DNA of 64,000 bases from the NCBI RefSeq assembly GCF_026344005.1, contig NZ_JAPKNH010000004.1:310001-374000 (forward strand), read 5' to 3'. The notes beneath the pieces were generated by a model. It was not told the origin of the DNA and made no database searches. It worked only from the letters and a program-made list of their open reading frames with translations. Each line of letters begins with the position of its first letter. The stretch's first letter is position 1. Below, piece by piece: positions 27,238 through 36,257 of this stretch. A program made the position numbers and the translations under genes. The stretch is from Kaistia terrae (GTDB lineage Bacteria > Pseudomonadota > Alphaproteobacteria > Rhizobiales > Kaistiaceae).

Positions 27238-28737
27238 ATGGACGTGAACTCTGCAGTCTGGACGATACCGGCGAGCCCGCGCGAATTTGGCTTCTTCGTT
27301 GGTGGCCGTTGGGTGGAGGCGGGCGACCGCGCCATGGCCGAACGCAGGAGCCCGGCGCATGACGTGGCTGTCACCCGCACGGTCCGTTGCACCAAGGCCG
27401 ATATCGACCAGGCCGTCCATGTTGCGCGCGAAGCCTTCGAGGATCGCCGCTGGTCCGGTCTTCCGGGCGGCCAACGCGCCGCCGTGCTGCTGAAGGCCGC
27501 CGCCGGTATTCGCGCCCGCGTCGAGGAACTGGCGCTGCTCGAGACGCTCGAAAGCGGCAAGCCGATTGCCCAGGCGCGTGGCGAAATCGAGGGTGGTGCC
27601 AGTATTTTCGAGTATGCCGCCGGTGCGGCGCGGGCGCTGCATGGCGACGCCTTCAACAATCTCGGCGACAACATGCTGGGGCTCGTGACGCGCGAGCCGA
27701 TCGGCGTCGTCGGCCTGATCACGCCGTGGAATTTCCCGTTCTTCATCCTCTCCGAGCGGGTGCCGTTCATCCTCGCCGCTGGCTGCACGATCGTCTCGAA
27801 GCCGAGTGAAGTCACCTCGGCGACGACGCTACTGCTGGCTGAAATCCTGTCCGATGCCGGCCTGCCGGATGGCGTGTTCAACGTCGTCACCGGCAGCGGC
27901 AGCGTGATCGGCCAGGCGTTGGCGGAGCATCCCGATGTCGACATGATCTCGTTCACCGGCTCGACGGCGGTCGGCCGCAGCGTGCTGCTCGCCTCGGCCG
28001 GCAATTTCAAGAAGGTCGGCCTGGAACTCGGCGGCAAGAACCCGCAGGTCGTTTTCGCCGACGCCAATCTGGACGAGGCCGCCGACGGCGTCGTCTTCGG
28101 CATTTGCTTCAATGCCGGCCAGTGCTGCGTCGGCGGCAGCCGTCTCGTCGTCGAGAAGTCGGTCGCGGCCGAATTCGAGGCGCTGGTCGCGGCCAAGATG
28201 GCGCGGGTGCGCATCGGCGATCCACTCGACCCGAATACGCAGATGGGCGCGATCGTGACGACCGCGCAGAACGCCACCATCCTTGGCTATATCGAGGCCG
28301 GCAAGCGCGAAGGCGCACGGCTGGTTTGCGGCGGCGAGGCCTATCCGAGCGATGCCGGCCAGTTCGTCCGGCCCACCGTCTTCGCCGATGTCACGCGCGA
28401 GATGAGCATCGCTTCGGAGGAAATCTTCGGACCGGTCCTCACCGTTTCGACCTTCGAGACGTTCGACGAGGCGATGGCTATCGCCAACGACACGATCTAC
28501 GGCCTCGCGGCCAGCATCTGGACCAGCAATCTCGACAAGGCGACCGAAGCCTTCCGCCGCATCCGCGCTGGCCGCGTCTGGGTCAACACGACGATCAACA
28601 ACGGCCCGGAATTGCCGCTTGGTGGGTTCAAGCAGTCCGGCACCGGCCGCGAGGCCGGCATTTACGGTGTCGAGGAATATACCGAGGTCAAGGCGACGCA
28701 TATCGCGCTCGGCCGTCGCGAGCCCTGGGTGTCGTAA
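27238..28737 (+). CDS. NAD(P)-dependent aldehyde dehydrogenase
   Basis: A 499-residue ALDH-superfamily enzyme. The catalytic Cys lies at 296/297 in NAGQCCVGGSR, the general-base Glu263 is in LELGGK, and the cofactor loop is FTGSTAVGRS. ATG at 27238 is chosen because TAGGAGA lies about 7 nt upstream; an ATG 18 bp earlier is less well placed. It would turn an aldehyde into the carboxylic acid later activated by the CoA-transferase. Its stop (TAA) shares one base with the ATG of the next gene. Confidence 0.9.
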   Translation: MDVNSAVWTIPASPREFGFFVGGRWVEAGDRAMAERRSPAHDVAVTRTVRCTKADIDQAVHVAREAFEDRRWSGLPGGQRAAVLLKAAAGIRARVEELALLETLESGKPIAQARGEIEGGASIFEYAAGAARALHGDAFNNLGDNMLGLVTREPIGVVGLITPWNFPFFILSERVPFILAAGCTIVSKPSEVTSATTLLLAEILSDAGLPDGVFNVVTGSGSVIGQALAEHPDVDMISFTGSTAVGRSVLLASAGNFKKVGLELGGKNPQVVFADANLDEAADGVVFGICFNAGQCCVGGSRLVVEKSVAAEFEALVAAKMARVRIGDPLDPNTQMGAIVTTAQNATILGYIEAGKREGARLVCGGEAYPSDAGQFVRPTVFADVTREMSIASEEIFGPVLTVSTFETFDEAMAIANDTIYGLAASIWTSNLDKATEAFRRIRAGRVWVNTTINNGPELPLGGFKQSGTGREAGIYGVEEYTEVKATHIALGRREPWVS

Positions 28738-30335
28738 TGGCGGCGAAGGGCTACGATTACGTCATCGTTGGTGGCGGCTCGGCCGGCTGCGTCATGGCCA
28801 GCCGCCTCAGCGAGAATCCGGACGTTCGCGTCCTGCTGCTCGAGGCAGGCGGCCGCGATACCAACCCCTACATTCACATGCCAGTCGGCTTCGCCAAGAT
28901 GACGACGGGGCCGCTGACCTGGGGTCTTGTCACCGCGCCGCAGAAACATGCCGGCAATCGCGAGATCCCCTATGCGCAGGCGCGGGTTCTAGGCGGCGGC
29001 AGTTCGATCAATGCCGAGATTTTTACCCGCGGCGTGCCTGATGATTATGATCGCTGGGCCCGTGACGAGGGTTGCGAGGGCTGGTCGTTCGAGGACGTAC
29101 AGCCTTATTTCCTGCGCTCGGAAGGCAACGAGATCCTCGCCTCCGGCTATCACGGCACCGAGGGACCGCTGGGTGTCTCCAACATCCGCGACCCGCAACC
29201 GGTGACGCGTGCCTTCGTCCAGGCCTGCCAGCAATATGGCATGCCGTACAATCCGGACTTCAACGGGCCCACGCAGGAAGGGGCGGGCGTCTATCAGACG
29301 ACCATCCGCAACGCCCGTCGCTGCTCGGTCGCTGTCGGCTATCTGCGCCCGGTGATGGGGCGTCCGAACCTAACCGTCGAGACCGGCTGTCTGACGACGA
29401 AGATCCTGTTTACCGGCAACCGCGCCATCGGCGTCGAATACCGGCAGGACGGGACGCTGAAAAGCGTCCGGGCGGATCAGGAGGTCGTGGTCACGGCCGG
29501 CGCCGTCGGCTCGCCGAAGATCATGCTGCTTTCCGGCGTCGGCCCCGCCGACCAGCTCAAGGCGCTCGGCATCGATGTGGTGCAGGATCTCCCCGGTGTC
29601 GGCGAGAATTTGAGCGACCATTTCGGCATCGACATCGTTTATGAGCTGAAGACCGCCGACAGCCTCGACAAGTACAACAAGCTGCACTGGATGCTATGGG
29701 CGGGGCTGCAATACACGCTGTTCAAGTCCGGCCCGGTGACGTCCAACGTCGTCGAAGGCGGCGCTTTCTGGCGTCAGGATCGGTCACTGGCCAATCCCGA
29801 CCTGCAGTTCCATTTCCTCGCCGGCGCCGGCATGGAAGCCGGCGTGCCGGCGATCCAGTCCGGCTCGGGATGCACGCTCAATTCCTACACGCTGCGCCCG
29901 AAGAGCCGCGGCACAGTCAAGCTGCGCAGCGACCGGCCGGAGGACAAGCCGATCGTCGATCCGAACTTCATCGCCGAGCCGGACGATCTCCGCATCTCGG
30001 CTGAAGGCGTGAAGATCAGCCGCGAGATCATGAACCAGCCGGCCTTCGCCAAATATGTCCGGCAGGAGCATTTCCCTGGCAAGGACGTGCGCACCCAGGC
30101 GGATTTCGAGAACTACGCCCGCCAGTACGGCCGCACTTCGTACCACCCGACCGGCACCTGCAAGATGGGCGTCGACGAGATGGCGGTGGTCGATCCGCAA
30201 TTGCGGGTGCGTGGGCTCGAGGGCATCCGCATCTGCGATTCCTCGATCATGCCGAGTTTGATCGGTTCGAACACCAACGCGCCGACGATCATGATTTCTG
30301 AAAAGGGATCCGATCTGATCCGGGGCAATCACTAA
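28737..30335 (+). CDS. GMC-family FAD oxidoreductase (choline/alcohol dehydrogenase-like)
   Basis: A 532-residue glucose-methanol-choline oxidoreductase. The FAD Rossmann motif VGGGSAGCV is at residues 11-19, the RVLGGGSSINAEIFTRG flavin loop near 83-99, the active-site His470 in YHPTGTCKMG, and Asn514 in GSNTNAPTIMISEK replaces the second His seen in some members. It oxidises a primary alcohol, passing electrons to quinone or oxygen. It overlaps the aldehyde dehydrogenase stop by one base, so alcohol-to-aldehyde-to-acid conversion is plausible. It is the last gene of the seven-gene operon. Confidence 0.88.
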   Translation: MAAKGYDYVIVGGGSAGCVMASRLSENPDVRVLLLEAGGRDTNPYIHMPVGFAKMTTGPLTWGLVTAPQKHAGNREIPYAQARVLGGGSSINAEIFTRGVPDDYDRWARDEGCEGWSFEDVQPYFLRSEGNEILASGYHGTEGPLGVSNIRDPQPVTRAFVQACQQYGMPYNPDFNGPTQEGAGVYQTTIRNARRCSVAVGYLRPVMGRPNLTVETGCLTTKILFTGNRAIGVEYRQDGTLKSVRADQEVVVTAGAVGSPKIMLLSGVGPADQLKALGIDVVQDLPGVGENLSDHFGIDIVYELKTADSLDKYNKLHWMLWAGLQYTLFKSGPVTSNVVEGGAFWRQDRSLANPDLQFHFLAGAGMEAGVPAIQSGSGCTLNSYTLRPKSRGTVKLRSDRPEDKPIVDPNFIAEPDDLRISAEGVKISREIMNQPAFAKYVRQEHFPGKDVRTQADFENYARQYGRTSYHPTGTCKMGVDEMAVVDPQLRVRGLEGIRICDSSIMPSLIGSNTNAPTIMISEKGSDLIRGNH

Positions 30336-30368
30336 GCCGGCATCGTATTTCTCCCGACCCTCCCGACT

Positions 30369-30398
30369 GCGGCGCTCCAAGGAGCGCCGCTTTTCTTT
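30369..30398 (+). terminator. Rho-independent terminator of the transport/oxidation operon
   Basis: A perfect 10-bp stem (GCGGCGCTCC / GGAGCGCCGC) with an AA loop, followed by TTTTCTTT. It lies 33 bp after the GMC gene stop and before the convergent aldo/keto reductase. Confidence 0.88.
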
Positions 30399-30408
30399 GG
30401 AGAACGGT

Positions 30409-31227
30409 TCAGTCCCATTCGGGAGCGGTCGGCACCTTTGCCTTGTCGACGCAGCGATAGCCGGTCGCGCGCATCGCATCGATGCGGTCCATGTCGATGC
30501 TGGAGAGCGTGAAATCCATCACGTCGAAATTGGCGCGGATGTTGTCCGGCTTGGTCGACATGGTGTTGATCGGCACGCCCTTCTGCAAAATCCAGCGCAG
30601 CACGGTCTGGGCCGCCGTCTTGCCGTAGGGGGCGCCGATATCTGCGAAGAGCGGATATTTGAACACTTCGCCGCGCGCCACCGAGCAGTAAGAGGAGAGG
30701 GGGATGCCGGTCTCCGTCGCCGCCTTCAGCAAGATCGACTGGTCGAGCAGCGGGTGAAACTCGACCTGGTTGGTGATGATCGGCTCATCGAGCAGAGCGG
30801 CCGCGTCGCGCATCATCTTCGCGGTATAATTGGAGATCCCGATATGGTCGGCGAGCCCCTGGCGCTTCGCCTTTTGCAGCAGGCGGAGTGACGTGGCATT
30901 GTCACCATCATAGGCTGGCCAGTGCAGCAGCAGCGCGTCGACGCGGTCGAGGCCGAGCTTCTTCAGGCTCGATTCTACCGAGGCAAGGAAGAGCGCATCG
31001 GTGAAATTGTCGGGGTGGACCTTCGTGGTGACGCAAACCTCTTCGCGCGGAAGGCCCAGCGCGGCAATCGCAGCGCCGACTTCCGCCTCGTTATTGTACA
31101 TCTGCGCCGTATCGAAGGCGCGATAGCCGACCTTGGCCGCATCGGCGACAGCGTTGGTCAGCGTGTCTCCTGTCAACGGAAATGTGCCGAACGAGCGCTG
31201 GTAGGCTTTCTGGAAATACAGATTCAT
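30409..31227 (-). CDS. Aldo/keto reductase (2,5-diketogluconate reductase type)
   Basis: A 272-residue AKR. The catalytic tetrad is recognisable: Asp in FDTAQMY, Tyr in MYNNE, Lys in TTKVHPDN and His in LLLHWPAY. The C-terminal segment ISTKPDNIRAN-like (MSTKPDNIRAN here) binds the NADPH 2'-phosphate. It reduces keto or aldehyde sugars with NADPH. It is divergent from the CoA-transferase operon, with an operator 21 bp upstream of its start, so it belongs to the TetR-controlled set. Confidence 0.87.
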   Translation of the reverse strand: MNLYFQKAYQRSFGTFPLTGDTLTNAVADAAKVGYRAFDTAQMYNNEAEVGAAIAALGLPREEVCVTTKVHPDNFTDALFLASVESSLKKLGLDRVDALLLHWPAYDGDNATSLRLLQKAKRQGLADHIGISNYTAKMMRDAAALLDEPIITNQVEFHPLLDQSILLKAATETGIPLSSYCSVARGEVFKYPLFADIGAPYGKTAAQTVLRWILQKGVPINTMSTKPDNIRANFDVMDFTLSSIDMDRIDAMRATGYRCVDKAKVPTAPEWD

Positions 31228-31247
31228 TGGTCGTCTCCCCTCAATTT

Positions 31248-31263
31248 ATAACTAATTAGTTAC
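31248..31263. promoter_or_regulatory. TetR operator candidate B1
   Basis: ATAACTAATTAGTTAC contains the perfect 14-bp palindrome TAACTAA/TTAGTTA. It ends 21 bp upstream of the aldo/keto reductase start, the same spacing as the site in front of the second aldo/keto reductase at 34904. Confidence 0.75.
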
Positions 31264-31414
31264 TTACTATATCCGAAGTCGGAAGGCGTTCAAGCCTCGT
31301 GGAAATTCAGCCTCTATCCCGCTTTTATGGGATCAAGTCCGGGTTCGTCCGGCCGATGCGAAAGCGGACAGGACATTTTGCCTCTTGCGGCGCGCCTTTG
31401 GAATTTTTAAGGTA

Positions 31415-31430
31415 ATAACCAACTGGTTAC
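31415..31430. promoter_or_regulatory. TetR operator candidate B2
   Basis: ATAACCAACTGGTTAC follows the same palindrome with C/G in place of T/A at symmetrical positions (TAACCA.../...TGGTTA), a compensating change that keeps the symmetry. It lies 23 bp upstream of the CoA-transferase start at 31454. Confidence 0.72.
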
Positions 31431-31453
31431 TTAATTGAATGTACGGAGGAATG

Positions 31454-33040
31454 ATGTCCAAGTTGCGAGCCGCATCCGAAGTGGCGGCCCTGATCCGGGA
31501 CGGGGCCATCGTCGCTGTGAATTCGTCGAGCGGTCTCGCCTGTCCCGATGCGGTGCTGGCGGCGATCGGCGAACGCTATCGCAACGAAGGCGCGCCGCGC
31601 GGGCTGACGACGATCCACCCGATCGCCGCCGGCGACATGTTCGGCACCAAGGGCGTCGATCATCTGGCGCAGCCGGGCCTGATCTCGACCATAATCGGCG
31701 GATCCTATCCCTCCGGCCCGTCCTCGGCCGAGCCGCCGCTGATCTGGCAAATGCTCGGCCGCAACGAGATCGCCGCCTACAACGTCCCGAGCGGCGTGCT
31801 GTTCGACATCCTTCGCGAAGGCGCCTCGAAGCGGCCAGGCGTTCTAACCAAGGTCGGCCTCGATACCTTCGTCGACCCGGACAATCAGGGCTGCGCGATG
31901 AACGAGCGCGCCCGCGCCAAGCCGGTCGTCAGCAAAGTTCAGTTCGCCGGCGAGGAATGGCTGTATTTCCCGTCGATGCAGCCGGATGTCGCGATCATCC
32001 GCGCCAGTACGGCCGACGAGCGCGGCAACCTGACCTTCGAGCATGAAGGCGCTTATCTCGGTGCGATGGAACTGGCGCTCGCCGGTCACAATAGCGGCGG
32101 CATTGTCATCGCGCAGGTGAAGCGCGTTGCCCAGGCGGGTACACTGCGCCCGCACGATGTCCGCGTGCCGGGCATCCTCGTCGATTACATCGTCGAGGTG
32201 CCGGACCAGTTACAGACGACGGCGACCGAATATGACCCTGCTATTTCGGGCGAATTGTTCCGCCCGCTCGACACGTTCAGCCTGCCGGCCTTCGACGTCG
32301 CCAAGGTGATCGCCCGGCGCGTCGCGCAGGAATTGCAGCCCGGTTGGGCCGTTAATATCGGCTTCGGTATCTCCGCCAACGTGCCGCGCATCTTCCTGGA
32401 GGAAGGACGGCATGGCGACATTACCTGGGTGATCGAGCAGGGCGCGGTCGGCGGTATTCCTCTGCTTGATTTCAAGTTCGGCTGCTCGTCCAACGCCGAG
32501 GCCTTCGTCGCCTCGCCGCACCAGTTCGCCTATTTCCAGGGCGGGGGCTTCGATGCGTCGCTGCTGTCCTTCCTGCAGATAGACCGGCATGGCTCGGTCA
32601 ATGTCTCGCAGCTTTCGGCCAGGCCGCATGTGACGGCGGGCGCCGGCGGCTTTGTCGACATCACCTCTCGGGCGCGAAAGATCGTCTTTTCCGGCTACTT
32701 CAACGCCGGGGCCAAATTCTCCATCCACGACGGCAAGCTGGCGATCGACAAGGAGGGCAAGGTGGCGAAGATCGTCGACGCGGTCGAGCACATCTCCTTC
32801 TCCGGCCAGCGCGCCGTGGCGCAGGGGCAGGACGTCACCTATGTCACCGAGCGCTGCGTCATGACGCTGACGCCGGAAGGGCTGATGGTGACGGAAGTGG
32901 CGCCGGGCATCGACCTCCGCAGGGACGTGTTGGAGCGCGCCGAGACGCCGCTCAAGATTGCGCCGAATCTCAAGCTGATGGATGTCGCGCTCTTCCATCC
33001 GGAGAAGGTCGGGTTGCATCCGGTCCGGGACGCCGCATGA
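31454..33040 (+). CDS. CoA-transferase, acetate/3-oxoacid (YdiF-like) family I, fused subunits
   Basis: A 528-residue protein with both CoA-transferase halves fused. The catalytic Glu is probably E328 in VIEQGAVGGIPL, matching the E-x-G active-site motif of family I. It moves CoA from a donor such as acetyl- or succinyl-CoA onto a carboxylic acid. In this system it would activate the acid made by the aldehyde dehydrogenase. ATG at 31454 is preferred: GGAGG lies 4 nt upstream and the operator spacing then equals that of neighbouring promoters; ATGs at 31439 and 31451 are alternatives. It overlaps the enoyl-CoA hydratase gene (ATGA). Confidence 0.86.
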   Translation: MSKLRAASEVAALIRDGAIVAVNSSSGLACPDAVLAAIGERYRNEGAPRGLTTIHPIAAGDMFGTKGVDHLAQPGLISTIIGGSYPSGPSSAEPPLIWQMLGRNEIAAYNVPSGVLFDILREGASKRPGVLTKVGLDTFVDPDNQGCAMNERARAKPVVSKVQFAGEEWLYFPSMQPDVAIIRASTADERGNLTFEHEGAYLGAMELALAGHNSGGIVIAQVKRVAQAGTLRPHDVRVPGILVDYIVEVPDQLQTTATEYDPAISGELFRPLDTFSLPAFDVAKVIARRVAQELQPGWAVNIGFGISANVPRIFLEEGRHGDITWVIEQGAVGGIPLLDFKFGCSSNAEAFVASPHQFAYFQGGGFDASLLSFLQIDRHGSVNVSQLSARPHVTAGAGGFVDITSRARKIVFSGYFNAGAKFSIHDGKLAIDKEGKVAKIVDAVEHISFSGQRAVAQGQDVTYVTERCVMTLTPEGLMVTEVAPGIDLRRDVLERAETPLKIAPNLKLMDVALFHPEKVGLHPVRDAA

Positions 33041-33825
33041 CCGGCGCGGCGGAACCTCCGGTGCGGTTCGCGCAGGATGGCGCCGTCGCCATCCTGACGC
33101 TGGCGAGGCCCGAAAGGCTGAACGCGCTCGACGAGGGGGTGATCGAAGAACTCGGCGTGCTCTGCCGGCGCATCGATCGCGACGAGACCATCCGCGTCGT
33201 CATCCTTACAGGGGAGGGGGGCAAGGCCTTTTCCGCGGGCGGCGATATCGGCGGCTGGAGCGAGAAATCGGCGCTCGAGTTCGGCCGGTTCTGGCTGCGC
33301 GAGGGTCACGTTGTGTTCGATGCGCTGGCGCGGTTGCGCCAGCCGGTCATCGCCGTGCTCAACGGCCATGCCCTTGGCGGCGGGCTGGAACTCGCAGCTT
33401 TGGCGGATCTGCGCATTGCCGAAAGCCATGCGAAGCTCGGCCTGCCGGAGACCGGGCTCGGTATCATTCCCGGCTGGTCCGGCACGCAGCGCGCGGTGCG
33501 CCGTTTTGGTGCCTCGGTCATTCGCCGGATGGCGCTGTTCGGCGAGGTCTTTCCCGCTGAAGCGGCCAGGCAGATGGGTCTGGTCGACATTGTGGTGCCG
33601 ACCGGCGAAGGCATGGCGGAAGCGCGGCGTTTGGCGGGACAGGTGTGCGAGCGCGCGCCGATCGCGACCGAACTGACCAAAATGCTGATTAATGCCGCCG
33701 AGGGCGAGGAGCGCGAGCGGGTGCTCGAAGCGCTGGCCGGTATGTTCGCCGCCTCGACCGAGGATCTCGCCGAGGGTGTCGCCGCCTTCCGCGCCAAGCG
33801 CAGGCCGGACTTTTCTGGACGCTGA
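33037..33825 (+). CDS. Enoyl-CoA hydratase/isomerase (crotonase family)
   Basis: A 262-residue crotonase. The oxyanion-hole regions are visible as AFSAGGDIGGW near residues 64-74 and NGHALGGGLELAAL near 109-122, with the second catalytic Glu probably in GLPETGLGIIPG. It adds water to an alpha,beta-unsaturated acyl-CoA. It is translationally coupled to the CoA-transferase and fits after the acyl-CoA dehydrogenase encoded at 35112. An isomerase or hydrolase role within the family cannot be excluded. Confidence 0.87.
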   Translation: MTGAAEPPVRFAQDGAVAILTLARPERLNALDEGVIEELGVLCRRIDRDETIRVVILTGEGGKAFSAGGDIGGWSEKSALEFGRFWLREGHVVFDALARLRQPVIAVLNGHALGGGLELAALADLRIAESHAKLGLPETGLGIIPGWSGTQRAVRRFGASVIRRMALFGEVFPAEAARQMGLVDIVVPTGEGMAEARRLAGQVCERAPIATELTKMLINAAEGEERERVLEALAGMFAASTEDLAEGVAAFRAKRRPDFSGR

Positions 33826-33846
33826 CACTCGGTCTTAGTTCAGGTC

Positions 33847-33884
33847 AAAGACCCGCGCCGGAAAACGGCGCGGGTCTTTCTTTT
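33847..33884. terminator. Strong bidirectional terminator
   Basis: A perfect 14-bp stem (AAAGACCCGCGCCG / CGGCGCGGGTCTTT) with a GAAAA loop, followed by CTTTT on the + strand and preceded by A residues that give a U-run on the minus strand. It separates the convergent hydratase and aldo/keto reductase genes. Confidence 0.9.
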
Positions 33885-33887
33885 GCG

Positions 33888-34904
33888 TCAGGCCGGTGTC
33901 GGCGCGTCTTCGCGCAGCAGGCCCTGCTTCTTCAGTTCCGCCCAGAACGCGGCCGGAATCTCGTGGCTGAACCAGTCTAGGTTCTTCTGCAATTGCTCGA
34001 CCGTGCGGGTGCCGGCGATGAAGGACGGTATCGCCGGATGAGCGGTGACGAACTGCATCGCGGCCGCCGGCAGCGGCACGTTGTACTCGTGGCAGACCAA
34101 CTCGATTTTTCGAACGCGGTCGAGGATTTCGGCCGGGGCGGCGGCATAGTTGTAGCGGGCGCCCTCGATCGCCCCGGTCGCGAGAATCCCCGAATTGAAG
34201 CCGCCGCCGATGACGACCGCCGCATTCCGCTCGACGCAGAGCGGCAGGAATTTGTCGAGCGATTCCTGCTCCAGCAGCGTGTAGCGGCCGGCGAGCAGGA
34301 AGCAGTCGAAATCGCGCTGCTGCAAGGCCTCGTAGCAGACCTCCCACTCATTGACGCCGATGCCGATCGCCTTGACGACGCCCTCGTCGCGCAGCCGGGA
34401 AAGCGCCTTCCATGCGCCGTCCATCGCCATGCGGAAAACCTCGGGCTGCTCGGCGCCGCGGGTAAACACATCGATGTCGTGGATGAAGCAGATGTCGATG
34501 CGTTCGAGCGACAGGCGCTGCAGCGAGTCTTCGAACGAGCGCATCGTGCCGTCATAGGAATAGTCGAACACCAACTCGTTGGCGGCGGCGTTGCTCCAGG
34601 GCGAAAAATCGATTTCGGAGCGCTTCTTCGGCTTCAAGAGCCGCCCGACCTTCGTCGAAAGCACGAAATCGTCGCGTTCCTTCCAGCGCAGCGAGTGGCC
34701 ACAGCGCAATTCAGACAGGCCGTGGCCGTACATCGGCGCGGTGTCGTAGTAGCGGACGCCGGCATCCCAGGCGGTCTGGATCATACCGTCGGACGTCGCT
34801 TCGTCGATGGGTCGCGCAAAATTGCCGATCGGCGCCGTGCCGAAGGCGAACGGCGTCACTTCCAGATCGCTTCGGCCGAACTTGACCCGCTTGGATGGCT
34901 GCAT
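33888..34904 (-). CDS. Aldo/keto reductase (aldose 1-dehydrogenase-like)
   Basis: A 338-residue AKR different from the one at 30409. It has YYDTAPMYGHGLSE (Asp and Tyr), LSTKVGRLL (Lys) and CFIHDID (His). The length and the N-terminal FGTAPIGNF resemble D-threo-aldose/L-fucose 1-dehydrogenases, which oxidise aldoses to lactones with NAD(P). It is divergent from the acyl-CoA dehydrogenase operon, with an operator 21 bp upstream, so it is probably in the same regulon. Confidence 0.86.
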   Translation of the reverse strand: MQPSKRVKFGRSDLEVTPFAFGTAPIGNFARPIDEATSDGMIQTAWDAGVRYYDTAPMYGHGLSELRCGHSLRWKERDDFVLSTKVGRLLKPKKRSEIDFSPWSNAAANELVFDYSYDGTMRSFEDSLQRLSLERIDICFIHDIDVFTRGAEQPEVFRMAMDGAWKALSRLRDEGVVKAIGIGVNEWEVCYEALQQRDFDCFLLAGRYTLLEQESLDKFLPLCVERNAAVVIGGGFNSGILATGAIEGARYNYAAAPAEILDRVRKIELVCHEYNVPLPAAAMQFVTAHPAIPSFIAGTRTVEQLQKNLDWFSHEIPAAFWAELKKQGLLREDAPTPA

Positions 34905-34925
34905 GGACTTCCTCCCTCAAGAAAA

Positions 34926-34941
34926 GTAACTATTTAGTTAT
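34926..34941. promoter_or_regulatory. TetR operator candidate C1
   Basis: GTAACTATTTAGTTAT matches the shared palindrome (TAACTA-N2-TAGTTA perfect). It ends 21 bp upstream of the aldo/keto reductase start at 34904. Confidence 0.75.
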
Positions 34942-35078
34942 TTAATTCATCGGGCAATGGCAAGGCCCCGGCCGGCACTTCTCGTCGTCTTTGCGACTGT
35001 CCGGACGCTCTCGCCCGGCGGCGTCGGACAATCCGGTACGCCGGGCCGCTTGACCGGATGCAGGACCGATGATAGCCA

Positions 35079-35094
35079 GTAACTAGATAGTTAC
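35079..35094. promoter_or_regulatory. TetR operator candidate C2 (best copy)
   Basis: GTAACTAGATAGTTAC has GTAACTA / TAGTTAC arms with perfect 7-bp symmetry around two central bases. It lies 17 bp upstream of the acyl-CoA dehydrogenase start, where a bound repressor would block transcription or translation initiation. Confidence 0.78.
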
Positions 35095-35111
35095 ATTAGA
35101 GGCCAGTTCAG

Positions 35112-36257
35112 ATGTATGTGACGGAGACGCACGAGCAGGTTCGCGACATGGCTCGCCAGTTCGCTGATGAGGTCATCCGGCCGGTCGCCGTCGATCTCGA
35201 TCGCGACGAGCGCTTTCCTGGCGAGATTTTTGAGCAGATGGGCGATCTCGGCCTGTTTGGCATCGGTGTTCCCGAAGCGCTAGGCGGGCCAGGCTTCGAC
35301 ACGCTGGCCTACGCGCTCGTCATGGAAGAGCTTTCGCGAGGCTATGCCTCGGTCGCCGACCAGTGCGGCCTCGTCGAGTTGATCTCGACGCTTCTGGTGC
35401 GCCACGGCACGGCCGAGCAGCAGGCGCAGTGGCTGAAGCCGGTGATGTCGGCCAAAACCAAGGTCGCCTATTGCCTGACCGAGGCCGAGGCCGGCAGTGA
35501 TCTTTCCGGCCTGCGCACCACGGCAGATCGTGATGGCGCCGGCTGGAAGCTCAATGGCGGCAAGATCTGGATCCACAACGCGCCGGTCGCCGATATCGGC
35601 TTCGTGCTGGCGCGCACCGACAAGAATGCCGGCCATCGCGGCATGAGCATCTTCATCGTCGATTTGAACGCCAAGGGCGTCGAGCGTGGCCCGAAGGAAC
35701 ACAAGATGGGCCAGCGAGCGAGCCAGGTCGGCGCGCTCAATTTCAGCGATGTGATGCTGCCGCCCGAAGCGCTGCTCGGCGAGGAGGGGCGCGGCTTCCA
35801 CATGATGATGAGCGTGCTCGACAAAGGGCGCGTCGGCATCGGTTCGCTCGCCGTCGGCATCGGCCAGGCCGGGCTTGAGGCGGCGCTCGACTATGCCCAG
35901 CAGCGCAAGCAGTTCAACGCCAAGATCGCGGATTTCCAGGGCGTGCAATGGCTGCTGGCCGACATGGCCAAGGATATCGAGGCGGCGCGGCTTCTGGTCC
36001 AGAGCGCGGCGGTGAAGATCGATCGCGGCGAGAACGCCACCAAGGCCTGCTCGATGGCGAAGTGCTTTGCTGGCGACATGGCGGTGGCGCGTACCGCCGA
36101 CGCCGTGCAGATCTTCGGCGGCAGCGGGTACATTCGCGGCTTCGAGGTCGAGCGGCTCTACCGCGACGCGAAGATCACGCAGATCTATGAGGGCACCAAC
36201 CAGATCCAGCGCATGATCATTGCGCGCGAACTGGTCAAGCATGGAGCGCGCGGATGA
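35112..36257 (+). CDS. Acyl-CoA dehydrogenase
   Basis: A 381-residue flavoprotein with the three canonical acyl-CoA dehydrogenase domains: an N-terminal helical domain (VRDMARQFADEVIRP), the CLTEAEAGSD substrate/FAD strand near residues 118-127, and the catalytic Glu360 in YEGTNQIQR. It introduces a trans-2 double bond and passes electrons to ETF, which is encoded in the same operon at 39148-40850. Its presence beside sugar-type transport and oxidation genes is the most unusual aspect of this system. It overlaps the next gene (ATGA). Confidence 0.9.
   Translation: MYVTETHEQVRDMARQFADEVIRPVAVDLDRDERFPGEIFEQMGDLGLFGIGVPEALGGPGFDTLAYALVMEELSRGYASVADQCGLVELISTLLVRHGTAEQQAQWLKPVMSAKTKVAYCLTEAEAGSDLSGLRTTADRDGAGWKLNGGKIWIHNAPVADIGFVLARTDKNAGHRGMSIFIVDLNAKGVERGPKEHKMGQRASQVGALNFSDVMLPPEALLGEEGRGFHMMMSVLDKGRVGIGSLAVGIGQAGLEAALDYAQQRKQFNAKIADFQGVQWLLADMAKDIEAARLLVQSAAVKIDRGENATKACSMAKCFAGDMAVARTADAVQIFGGSGYIRGFEVERLYRDAKITQIYEGTNQIQRMIIARELVKHGARG

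Noticed and set aside
28104-28736. N-terminal extension of the GMC oxidoreductase frame
   Set aside because: It runs inside the aldehyde dehydrogenase gene in another frame; the FAD motif begins 11 residues after ATG 28737, as in the family.
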